In this document: positions 35,724 to 42,302 of the stretch, one piece after another
Numbering within the stretch: position 1 is the stretch's first letter
Layout of the letters: each line of letters begins with the position of its first letter
Source: Chitinophaga sp. SYP-B3965
GTDB lineage: Bacteria; Bacteroidota; Bacteroidia; Chitinophagales; Chitinophagaceae
Assembly (NCBI RefSeq): GCF_009647655.1
Contig: NZ_WJFD01000003.1
Coordinates: 434,001 to 498,000, forward strand
Length of the DNA: 64,000 bases
Direction of reading: 5' to 3'
Translations under genes and position numbers: made by a program
Notes under the pieces: generated by a model
Databases searched by the model: none
Told to the model about the DNA's origin: nothing
The model's input: the letters and a program-made list of their open reading frames with translations, nothing else

Positions 35724-36296
35724 TTATTGCTTGTTGAACTCGCCATCAGCAGTAATGGTCACGTCTTCGCTCAGGGCAGCAGCCGGGAACTTGGAACCGA
35801 ATTTAAAGTCGCTGCGTTTGATGGAACCCGTTACACGGAAACCAGCTACAGGTTTTTTAGTCATTGGGCTATCGCCGGTACCACGATACCAGAGGTCCAA
35901 AGTTACTGACTTAGTTACACCAGCCAGGGTCAGGTCGCCTGTTACTTTATATTTACCCTCGCTTACCTTGGTCAGGGAAGTGCTTTTGAAAGTCAAAGTA
36001 GGGTTAGCGGCTACGTTAAAGAAATCCGGACTTCTCAAATGATCATCACGTTGGCCAACACCTGTATTGATAGAAGTAGCCTGTGCGGTCAGTTCAAATT
36101 TAGCGTCGCTGAAATCAGGTTTATCAGATGTGATAGTAGCGTCAAAATCAGTAAAATTACCAGAAACGGTAGAAAGTCCCATGTGCTGCACATCAAACTT
36201 CAGTTGTGCGTGGTATTTGTCCACTTTCCAGGAGGTTTGAGCAAAACTGGTTGCCGATGCTGCCAGCAGGAAGATAAAGAGGGTAATCTTTTTCAT
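35724..36296 (-). CDS. YceI family secreted lipid-binding protein
   Basis: A 190-residue protein with a signal peptide (TLFIFLLAASATSFAQ). The mature part is a complete YceI lipocalin: WKVDKYHAQLKFDVQHMGLS, VSGNFTDFDATITSDKPDF, QRDDHLRSPDFFNVAANPTL, YKVTGDLTLAGVTKSVTLDL and FRVTGSIKRSDFKFGS. YceI proteins bind polyisoprenoid or similar lipids in the periplasm. It is divergent from the HxlR regulator across 126 bp that contain three TTAC-GTAA palindromes, a layout that suggests control by HxlR. Confidence 0.95.
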   Translation of the reverse strand: MKKITLFIFLLAASATSFAQTSWKVDKYHAQLKFDVQHMGLSTVSGNFTDFDATITSDKPDFSDAKFELTAQATSINTGVGQRDDHLRSPDFFNVAANPTLTFKSTSLTKVSEGKYKVTGDLTLAGVTKSVTLDLWYRGTGDSPMTKKPVAGFRVTGSIKRSDFKFGSKFPAAALSEDVTITADGEFNKQ

Positions 36297-36324
36297 AAAT
36301 CTATTTGGTTTTTATTTTTAACAG

Positions 36325-36337
36325 GTTTGCAAACTTA
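36325..36337 (-). promoter_or_regulatory. possible -7 element of the yceI-like gene, with palindrome
   Basis: On the minus strand TAAGTTTG (36330-36337) matches TAnnTTTG. It is overlapped by the perfect 10-bp palindrome GTTTGCAAAC (36325-36334). The distance to the start codon at 36296 is 33 bp. No TTTG was found at -33. Confidence 0.4.
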
Positions 36338-36348
36338 TGTACATTTGC

Positions 36349-36397
36349 TTACAATTAGTAAGCGGTTACCCAAAGGTAAGTAGTTACATCGAGGTAA
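36349..36397. promoter_or_regulatory. three TTAC-N5/6-GTAA palindromes, putative HxlR operators
   Basis: TTAC-N5-GTAA at 36349-36361, TTAC-N6-GTAA at 36366-36379 and 36384-36397, spaced 17 and 18 bp apart, fill the gap between yceI and the HxlR gene. HxlR-type regulators bind such short inverted repeats. Function is inferred. Confidence 0.6.
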
Positions 36398-36422
36398 GTC
36401 ATACTTCTTATAAAGATATGCT

Positions 36423-36812
36423 ATGTTACAATTACAAACTATTTCAGCTGAATGGGAAGCTTGCACTGCCCTCAGTGCCGTACAGGATGCATTATACGTT
36501 TTAAATGGCAAATGGAAACTGCCTATTATCGTTGCGCTCAGTTCTGGTAATAAACGTTTTAATGAATTGCAGAAAACGGTAAAAGGTATTGCTGCAAAAG
36601 TATTATCCCATGAATTGAAAGAACTGGAGCTGAATGGTTTTGTAATACGCCATGTATATACTTCCACTCCTGTAACCATAGAATATGAGCTAACCGAATA
36701 CAGTAACTCCTTAGGCCAGGTCGTAGATGCTTTAAGAATATGGGGCACCATGCACCGGGAAAAGATCCGCAGCCAACTGAGGCAGCCAAAGGCAGTTCCA
36801 GAAACCACTTAA
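36423..36812 (+). CDS. HxlR family transcriptional regulator
   Basis: A 129-residue winged-helix regulator: AVQDALYVLNGKWKLPIIVA is the family start, followed by GNKRFNELQKTVKGIAAKVL, HELKELELNGFVIRHVYTST and the wing TPVTIEYELTEYSNSLGQVV. HxlR proteins often respond to redox or toxic aldehydes, but some lack the sensing Cys; here the only Cys is near the N-terminus (EWEACTALS). Divergent from yceI. A tandem array starts 21 bp after its stop. Confidence 0.93.
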   Translation: MLQLQTISAEWEACTALSAVQDALYVLNGKWKLPIIVALSSGNKRFNELQKTVKGIAAKVLSHELKELELNGFVIRHVYTSTPVTIEYELTEYSNSLGQVVDALRIWGTMHREKIRSQLRQPKAVPETT

Positions 36813-36833
36813 CACACCAGCAAGAGCAAAAAG

Positions 36834-37190
36834 GAGGTGTCGTTTTTTTACTATAATAAAAAACATTCCCTGCGCGGAAAGAGGTGTCGTTTTTTACTAT
36901 AATAAAAAACATTCCCTGCGCGGAAAGAGGTGTCGTTTTTTACTATAATAAAAACCATTCTCTGCACTGAAGGAGGTCTCGTTTTTTTACTATAATAAAA
37001 ACCATTCCCTGCACTGAAGGAGGTCTCGTTTTTTTACTATAATAAAAACCATTCCCTGCACTGAAGGAGGTGTCGTTTTTTACTATAATAAAAACCATTC
37101 CCTGCACTGAAGGAGGTGTCGTTTTTTACTATAATAAAAACCATTCCCTGCGCGGAAAGAGGTTTTTTAAAACTATAATAAAACCATCCC
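36834..37190. repeat. tandem array: seven 46-47 bp units plus one degenerate unit
   Basis: Units begin at 36834, 36881, 36927, 36973, 37020, 37067, 37113 and 37159 (the last decayed). Each has GAGGT(G/C)TCG, a 6-7 T run, ACTATAATAAAAA, CATTCCCTGC and (GCGGAAA or ACTGAAG). The part TTTTTACTATAATAAAAA is a near palindrome (two positions off). Length varies by one T. Unit types with GCGGAAA and ACTGAAG occur in blocks, which points to unequal crossing-over or slippage. The array separates the HxlR gene (plus) from the minus-strand gene at 37246. No variable spacers, so not CRISPR. Confidence 0.93.
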
Positions 37191-37210
37191 TCAAAAAAAA
37201 TAAAAAAATT

Positions 37211-37243
37211 CCGCCCTTTGCTGCGCGGCAAACTTCCAGCCCC
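37211..37243. repeat. dispersed repeat, copy B
   Basis: 33 bp matching 31514-31546 at 31 positions. It is directly behind the stop of the minus-strand gene at 37246 and preceded on the plus strand by A-rich sequence. In the minus direction it reads GC-rich core, CCGC...GCGG short stem, then T-runs. Confidence 0.7.
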
Positions 37244-37245
37244 TC

Positions 37246-37836
37246 CTATTTCTTCAACCCCGTCCCCAAAAACCTACTCAGCCCTCTGGCCGCATCCCCA
37301 TACGCCTCCGCAATCCTCAATGCAGGATCTTCATCATACTTCCCTTTAGCCGCCGCATTCTCCACCTTGATCTTCACCAATGCCTTTTTCGGATTATCCT
37401 TCTCCACGATCCAAACTTCCGCATCCAGTTTCGCCGCTTTATTTATAACCCCATTACTATAACCCGGCTCCAGCAACATCGGTTTAAAGATCAGCTGATA
37501 ACGCGTATCAGGAAAATCCCCCACTTTAATATCTGACGCCTTTAAAAACTGCTCGATGAATTTCGGCTCATAATGTTTGCCTTTATCATTCCTCCATTTC
37601 TCCTCCCAGGCATACGCACTACCCGGCGCCCTTTTCTCTGCCTCTGCCCTTTTCAGCCGGATATAATTTGCCTCCCGGCCTGCATCACCCACAGAAAGCT
37701 TCGTGTAATCAAATACAATATGGAAGGAATCCACCCCCTTCAACCCTTCAATTTTTCCGGAAGCCAGCTTCACATCCTGCGCTTTCCCAAAGGAAGCCAA
37801 TAGTAATAAGAGGAAAGAAAAAATGCTGCATTTCAT
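37246..37836 (-). CDS. secreted protein of unknown function
   Basis: A 196-residue protein with a signal peptide (FSFLLLLLASFGKAQ). The mature part reads VKLASGKIEGLKGVDSFHIV, FDYTKLSVGDAGREANYIRL, KRAEAEKRAPGSAYAWEEKW, DTRYQLIFKPMLLEPGYSNG and ends with LRIAEAYGDAARGLSRFLGT. It resembles periplasmic proteins of the DUF4410-like kind only in general shape. No function can be given. An intrinsic terminator sits 31 bp before its start codon, so read-through or attenuation may matter. Confidence 0.75.
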   Translation of the reverse strand: MKCSIFSFLLLLLASFGKAQDVKLASGKIEGLKGVDSFHIVFDYTKLSVGDAGREANYIRLKRAEAEKRAPGSAYAWEEKWRNDKGKHYEPKFIEQFLKASDIKVGDFPDTRYQLIFKPMLLEPGYSNGVINKAAKLDAEVWIVEKDNPKKALVKIKVENAAAKGKYDEDPALRIAEAYGDAARGLSRFLGTGLKK

Positions 37837-37866
37837 AGTTTAGTATATTAATTTTTAAATGTACGT

Positions 37867-37895
37867 AAAAAAAAGGCCCCCGCAAATGCGGAGGC
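37867..37895 (-). terminator. intrinsic terminator in the leader of the gene at 37246-37836
   Basis: On the minus strand: GCCTCCGC-ATTT-GCGGGGGC (one G-U pair) followed by 8 T. It lies 31 nt upstream of the ATG at 37836. No minus-strand gene is visible further upstream. It is an attenuator of that gene or the end of a short RNA. Confidence 0.7.
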
Positions 37896-37955
37896 TGTCT
37901 TAACAGATTGTTTAAGTATAGCTGCTTTTCGGATACTAAATTTAAAGCGTTCAAA

Positions 37956-37983
37956 GCCAGGGCTCTCAGCCCTGGCCTTTTTT
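37956..37983 (+). terminator. strong hairpin terminator without a visible upstream gene
   Basis: GCCAGGGCT-CTC-AGCCCTGGC is a perfect 9-bp stem followed by six T on the plus strand. No plus-strand gene ends here; the nearest one upstream is HxlR at 36812. Confidence 0.7.
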
Positions 37984-38800
37984 ATCTGTAGATAATAGTA
38001 GTGCTCAGCGGTAGTGTTCCGCCATCAAATCAATAAAGAGTAGCATTCGTTCAATTAGATACTTACTTTGGTTGGGATCACACATAACTATCCCCTTCAA
38101 CAAAATGTTGTTGTTAAAATCTAATGCGCGCAAATTTGAAAGGGAAAGTTGTTGTCAACTAACCATAGCTCAGGCTGTTAATGTTTAAATTTTCGGGAAC
38201 TGCGTGTATCATACAAAAACAATAAAAATGACTACAATAACAATAAAAAGTAAATGCTTAGGTATACAAAAAATGATTTGGTCGATTAATCTTTCTTCTC
38301 TTCGACTTATGTTGCTTATCACACACAAGATAGGGTCTACATTAGCTAAACGATCTTTCAATTATTCAAATGTGAAAGTGTCATGACAATAAATTATGCT
38401 GTTATCATCAAATATTAGCCCTAACTGAATAGATATCCTCTCCCATGACACAAAAAGGGGGAATTTTTAATAGCATCAAAACGTTTTAAACCCAGAGGAG
38501 TAACAAACACGCTTATCTGGATGACAATGGCGTGACACACATCAGAAACGCTACTGATGTCATATTTTCCAAAATACATGTCTGATTAACAAAGAAATTA
38601 CAACTACGGAAACGCATCTACGACTTATTAAAAAATCATATAACCATGAATTGAAAAATCATAGTGCTGCGAACTTAACCTTACGGGATTTTGTTTTTAT
38701 ATTAGTCTTTTCCAATGTGTTTCGAGAATATTATTTATCCCAACTAGCTTAATATCTGCCAACTAGCTTAATACCTATTATTAACCTTCAATTTTTCGTA
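37984..38800. other. 817-bp gene-poor stretch
   Basis: AT-rich DNA without a convincing gene. A 52-60 codon plus-strand ORF (38204 or 38228 to 38386) has no recognisable features. At 38740-38754 the 15-bp CCAACTAGCTTAATA is repeated exactly at 38759-38773 (19-bp period), 28 bp before the AraC start; it could be the operator or promoter part of that gene. Nothing else was identified. Confidence 0.5.
38740..38773 (+). promoter_or_regulatory. 15-bp direct repeat upstream of the AraC gene
   Basis: CCAACTAGCTTAATA occurs twice, 38740-38754 and 38759-38773, with a 19-bp period, ending 27 bp before the ATG at 38801. AraC proteins often bind direct repeats of about this spacing. The regulatory role is inferred. 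Confidence 0.45.
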
Positions 38801-39829
38801 ATGTCAATGAAAAGCACAAGTAGTGTTTTCCAGGGGGGATGCTTTACCAGGGCCGGTAGAGTACCTGGAGAAACAGGACCACTTATTCTAAAGGGATCAG
38901 ACACAAACATTAATCAGGGCCGGTTCGGCAACGTTGAGCCACAGTATTTCTCAGACCACAATTACACGGTTTGGGTATACAATCTGGAACTGGCCAAAAA
39001 AGAAGAATTAACAGTTAAGCTGCCCAAAGTATCTGCAGCAATGCTTTACAATCTAAACGGTAAAGCCACCTTAAGCACTTGCAAGTCCCATCAGTTGGAA
39101 TTGGAGGAAAAAAGCTACAGTCCCCTCTCTCTCAAGCCAGGGCATCACACCTTAAAGATGAACCCCGGTTCCTGTAAGATCCTCTTCCTGCTTTTTCATC
39201 CACCCTACATTTCTCCGGTTACAGGATCCGGGCCGGTTGCGGAAGAATGCCCGCTCCAGTCAAAAGCCGAAGCCAATCTGATTAACCAAACCTGTCAGCA
39301 GTTAATTGAGGATGTGCAGCGCAATGATTACAGCGGAGAGCTGTGGCGTTTAAAACGACAAGTATTGATCCTTGATCTCTTCTTTAAATCACTTGATGAG
39401 ATCGGTATTCCTTTGCAGAAAGAACAACCATTCGAACAACATCCGGATTACGAGAGAATGGTAAAAGTACAGGTTTACATTAAGGAGAATATAGATAAGA
39501 AACTTTCTGTTCAGATGCTGGCTGAGAAGTTTGCTATTCAACCCGCCCAGTTGCGCAGAACATATTTACAGGTGTTCAAACATCAGATGTGGGAATACAT
39601 ACGCGCAGAAAGGCTGCATCGGTCAGCTGTACTGCTGATAGAAACAGAAATGCCTGTGCATGAAATTGCATGGGAAGTAGGATATGAATCCGCTGCGGCT
39701 TTTACACGGGTGTTTACCTTTACCTTTGGGCAATCTCCCTCAGATTACCGGAAAAGCATGCAGAAAAAAGAGCCTAAGTATTCTTGCAAAGAACCTTACT
39801 CATTATGGCAACACACCTTCGCAAAATGA
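38801..39829 (+). CDS. AraC family transcriptional regulator
   Basis: A 342-residue regulator. The N-terminal ~200 residues are a cupin-like beta domain without the usual sugar-binding signatures (LELAKKEELTVKLPKVSAAM, LEEKSYSPLSLKPGHHTLKM). The AraC HTH pair spans ~225-325: LSVQMLAEKFAIQPAQLRRT and VHEIAWEVGYESAAAFTRVF, with FGQSPSDYRKSM at the end. It is the first gene of a small cluster with MauE/DoxX and a secreted small protein. The effector is unknown. Confidence 0.92.
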   Translation: MSMKSTSSVFQGGCFTRAGRVPGETGPLILKGSDTNINQGRFGNVEPQYFSDHNYTVWVYNLELAKKEELTVKLPKVSAAMLYNLNGKATLSTCKSHQLELEEKSYSPLSLKPGHHTLKMNPGSCKILFLLFHPPYISPVTGSGPVAEECPLQSKAEANLINQTCQQLIEDVQRNDYSGELWRLKRQVLILDLFFKSLDEIGIPLQKEQPFEQHPDYERMVKVQVYIKENIDKKLSVQMLAEKFAIQPAQLRRTYLQVFKHQMWEYIRAERLHRSAVLLIETEMPVHEIAWEVGYESAAAFTRVFTFTFGQSPSDYRKSMQKKEPKYSCKEPYSLWQHTFAK

Positions 39830-40014
39830 TCACGAAGTTTACAAAAGATTTTACATTTGATATGAGAGTGCATTACAGGGACTGTAACTAAAAGTATCGC
39901 ATCATTCTTCCATTCGTCCACCAAACTCCATCTTTAATTTTATTGTTCGAGAAAAGCAGCTGCTAATTTACATTAGGGAGATCTAGATTCCTGTAACCAG
40001 AAATATGAATTACT

Positions 40015-40464
40015 ATGTCACGTCGTAAATGGATCATGGAGACCATCCTGCTACTGCTGTTTATTTTATTCGTCTACACAGCAGGAAGCAAGCTAATCAA
40101 CTACAAAACCACGGTATTTCAAATGAACGCACAGCCGTTCGATAACAAGTATACGCCTTTCCTGGTATTGGGTATACCTATCGCGGAGTTCATCGTGGCC
40201 GGAATGCTCATATTTAAAAGGACCCTGCTAAAGGGACTATGGGCTTCACTGTTTCTTCTTACCTTATTCACAGGTTACATCATCCTTATCAAACTCAATT
40301 ATTATGGAACAATTCCTTGTTCCTGCGGAGGAGTACTGAAGGATCTAACCTGGACAAAACACCTCTTCTTCAATTTATTCTTCATGGCTATTAGCATTGT
40401 CGGGATCCTTCTTGAGAAAAGGAATTTACAAGCCCGGCAGTATAATATGCTGAGTTGGTCTTAA
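40015..40464 (+). CDS. MauE/DoxX family redox-associated membrane protein
   Basis: A 149-residue protein with four TM helices (MET-ILLLLFILFVYTAG, FLVLGIPIAEFIVAGMLIF, WASLFLLTLFTGYIILIKL, FFNLFFMAISIVGILLEKR). The motif IPCSCGGVLKDLTWTKHLFF at ~100-118 holds two Cys in CSC and is typical for MauE-like proteins in Bacteroidota. MauE is linked to disulfide formation in methylamine dehydrogenase maturation. The next gene encodes a small secreted two-Cys protein, which may be its substrate; this is inference. Confidence 0.88.
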   Translation: MSRRKWIMETILLLLFILFVYTAGSKLINYKTTVFQMNAQPFDNKYTPFLVLGIPIAEFIVAGMLIFKRTLLKGLWASLFLLTLFTGYIILIKLNYYGTIPCSCGGVLKDLTWTKHLFFNLFFMAISIVGILLEKRNLQARQYNMLSWS

Positions 40465-40570
40465 GTCAAATTTTACACTAAACTCTATACTTAATGAACA
40501 GGTGAATGGCCATACCTGGGTCAAATGGCCAATACATACATTAGACCACTTCTATTAAAAATCAACTATT

Positions 40571-40840
40571 ATGAGAAAGATCAAACTCGCATCATTAGCG
40601 GTAGTTATGTTTATTAGCGCCGTTGGAGCCTATGGTAATTACAAAGCAGCTGTGGACGTTTATTACATTGTGCCAAACACAGCTCCCACCTCAACTGTAT
40701 ATCAGGTAGGTTCTACACCTCCCTCTGATGGTTGCCTCGGTAATGCTGAATATGTTTGTACTGTCATCGCTTCATTTGGCTATTCTTCTGGTCAGTTTAT
40801 ACCGGCCCCTGAAGCTACCATTTTCACCTTGTACAATTAA
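40571..40840 (+). CDS. small secreted two-cysteine protein (DUF6520-like)
   Basis: An 89-residue protein with a signal peptide (KLASLAVVMFISAVGAYG). The mature part has exactly two cysteines, Cys55 and Cys63 in SDGCLGNAEYVCTV, and is otherwise rich in Ser/Thr/Tyr/Pro. It resembles the DUF6520 type of small secreted proteins that accompany MauE genes in Bacteroidota; I rate that family call as moderate. It lies 106 bp behind the MauE gene and ends before a strong bidirectional terminator. Confidence 0.75.
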   Translation: MRKIKLASLAVVMFISAVGAYGNYKAAVDVYYIVPNTAPTSTVYQVGSTPPSDGCLGNAEYVCTVIASFGYSSGQFIPAPEATIFTLYN

Positions 40841-40848
40841 GAAAAATC

Positions 40849-40887
40849 AAAGGATTACTTCAGATTTAAAGCCTGAAGTAATCCTTT
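40849..40887. terminator. bidirectional terminator
   Basis: AAAGGATTACTTCAG (40849-40863) and CTGAAGTAATCCTTT (40873-40887) form a perfect 15-bp stem. It ends the small secreted protein gene (plus) and the SusD gene at 40901 (minus). Confidence 0.9.
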
Positions 40888-40900
40888 TTAAATACACTTG

Positions 40901-42292
40901 CTATCTTTCATTCTGTTGTATCCCTGCCAGATCTATTTCATTCTGAGGAAAGGGATATACATATCGCTTATCATTAGGAAACAATTCATATAAAGTACCG
41001 TTATATGATCTATTGAGCACCTTCGCAAAACGAGACTCTTTGTTCAAACGCTTTAAGTCCTGCCACCGGATCTGTCCGGTAAAAGGCAACTCTTTTCTAC
41101 GTTCTTCCAATATTTTAATTAATGCAGTATCTGGATTATTGGTCAGGAATTCAGAATAAGTTCCTTTTTTATATCGATTGATTAATAATTTATTTAGATC
41201 TTCCGTTGCTGACGTAACGTTATTCAATCTCGCATTGCTCTCTGCTCTAATCAGATATACTTCATTGATTCCAATGCCAGTAAAGACCATATCAATCCCT
41301 GTATAAGAACCTCTGAATTTGGCTTTACCGGTATTGTCGATGGCAAACAAATATGTCTTCCTAAGATCATTTTCATTGTAAGATTGATACAATACGCTAT
41401 CTATATAAGACCTATTTGACGAAACACTAGGTGAGATTACCGCATATGGAAATCCAACTGCATAAAATAAAATCTCTGGGTTTTCTAACTTAAAGTCCGG
41501 AAATCTGTAAGGCTTCAGGATAGAAATTGTTTCACTATTAAAATCCAATAGCTTATTAGTATAAGTTAAGGCGGAATCCGCATATTCCTTAGCATCTGCA
41601 TAGTTTCCCATTTGGAGATAAGTTCTGGCCAATAATGCAAATGCTGCTGATTTGCATGGTCGGGTTTTATATACAGCTACTGCTGGCAATAACGAAGCCG
41701 AAACTTTCAAATCATGGGTAATTAGGTTATATGTTTTCTCAACAGAGGACCTGGGTTCCAGATGATGAACGTCCGATATTGTTCTAATGCAAATACCCAG
41801 ATCATTAGTAGCAGTATTTACATCATATTGCTTACAGAAAATGGTCGACAACTCGTAGAACATCATTGCTCTGAAAAATAATGCCTGCCCTTTAACATTA
41901 TTATAATCACTAATTTTTTCAGCAGATTTATCAAGGGCCTCCACTCCTTCAAGTATAATATTTGCACTGGCAACAATATTATAGGCCGAATTATACTCCG
42001 ATGAAGGTTGTCCTTCGAAGATTTCTTTATTCCATAAATAGCCATTTCTGTTTATTGCATTTAAGCTCGATACAATACCATCCGGAAAATAATAATCATC
42101 AGTGCCCAACAAACCAATAGTTGGGTAGGTTGCGTTCATTATTGTGGTATTATCAATAATTGCCTGAAAATCCTTTAATGTTTTTGGTACATTATCTGAT
42201 ATTTGTCTTTTCTCATCCAACCATTCATTCTGCTTTTTACAACCATAAAAAGCAAGTGCACAAATAAAAGCTATTCTTAAAGTATTTTTCAT
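40901..42292 (-). CDS. SusD/RagB family lipoprotein (PUL 2)
   Basis: A 463-residue SusD homolog. I chose the ATG at 42292 (MKNTLRIAFICALAFYGC, Cys18 lipobox); the frame to 42322 would overlap SusC by 20 bp. It shows KNVPKTLKDFQAIIDN-like N-terminal sequence, VKGQALFFRAMMFYELSTIF, ALLARTYLQMGNYADAKEYA, GINEVYLIRAESNARLNNVT and RRKELPFTGQIRWQDLKRLN, typical of the smaller SusD type paired with STN-containing SusC. The gene is 10 bp behind SusC. No glycosidase is adjacent, so the substrate could be a peptide, glycan or other compound. Confidence 0.93.
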   Translation of the reverse strand: MKNTLRIAFICALAFYGCKKQNEWLDEKRQISDNVPKTLKDFQAIIDNTTIMNATYPTIGLLGTDDYYFPDGIVSSLNAINRNGYLWNKEIFEGQPSSEYNSAYNIVASANIILEGVEALDKSAEKISDYNNVKGQALFFRAMMFYELSTIFCKQYDVNTATNDLGICIRTISDVHHLEPRSSVEKTYNLITHDLKVSASLLPAVAVYKTRPCKSAAFALLARTYLQMGNYADAKEYADSALTYTNKLLDFNSETISILKPYRFPDFKLENPEILFYAVGFPYAVISPSVSSNRSYIDSVLYQSYNENDLRKTYLFAIDNTGKAKFRGSYTGIDMVFTGIGINEVYLIRAESNARLNNVTSATEDLNKLLINRYKKGTYSEFLTNNPDTALIKILEERRKELPFTGQIRWQDLKRLNKESRFAKVLNRSYNGTLYELFPNDKRYVYPFPQNEIDLAGIQQNER

Positions 42293-42302
42293 TCCTACCA
42301 TT

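Noticed and set aside
36834..37190. CRISPR array
   Set aside because: The units are continuous and nearly identical; there are no variable spacers and no cas genes in the window.
36559..37231. ORFs running through the tandem array
   Set aside because: Their sequence is only the translated repeat (FYYSKK-type units), and the 46-47 bp period changes frame.
38204..38386. A 60-codon ORF in the gene-poor stretch
   Set aside because: No recognisable domain, signal peptide or ribosome-binding support; composition fits AT-rich non-coding DNA.
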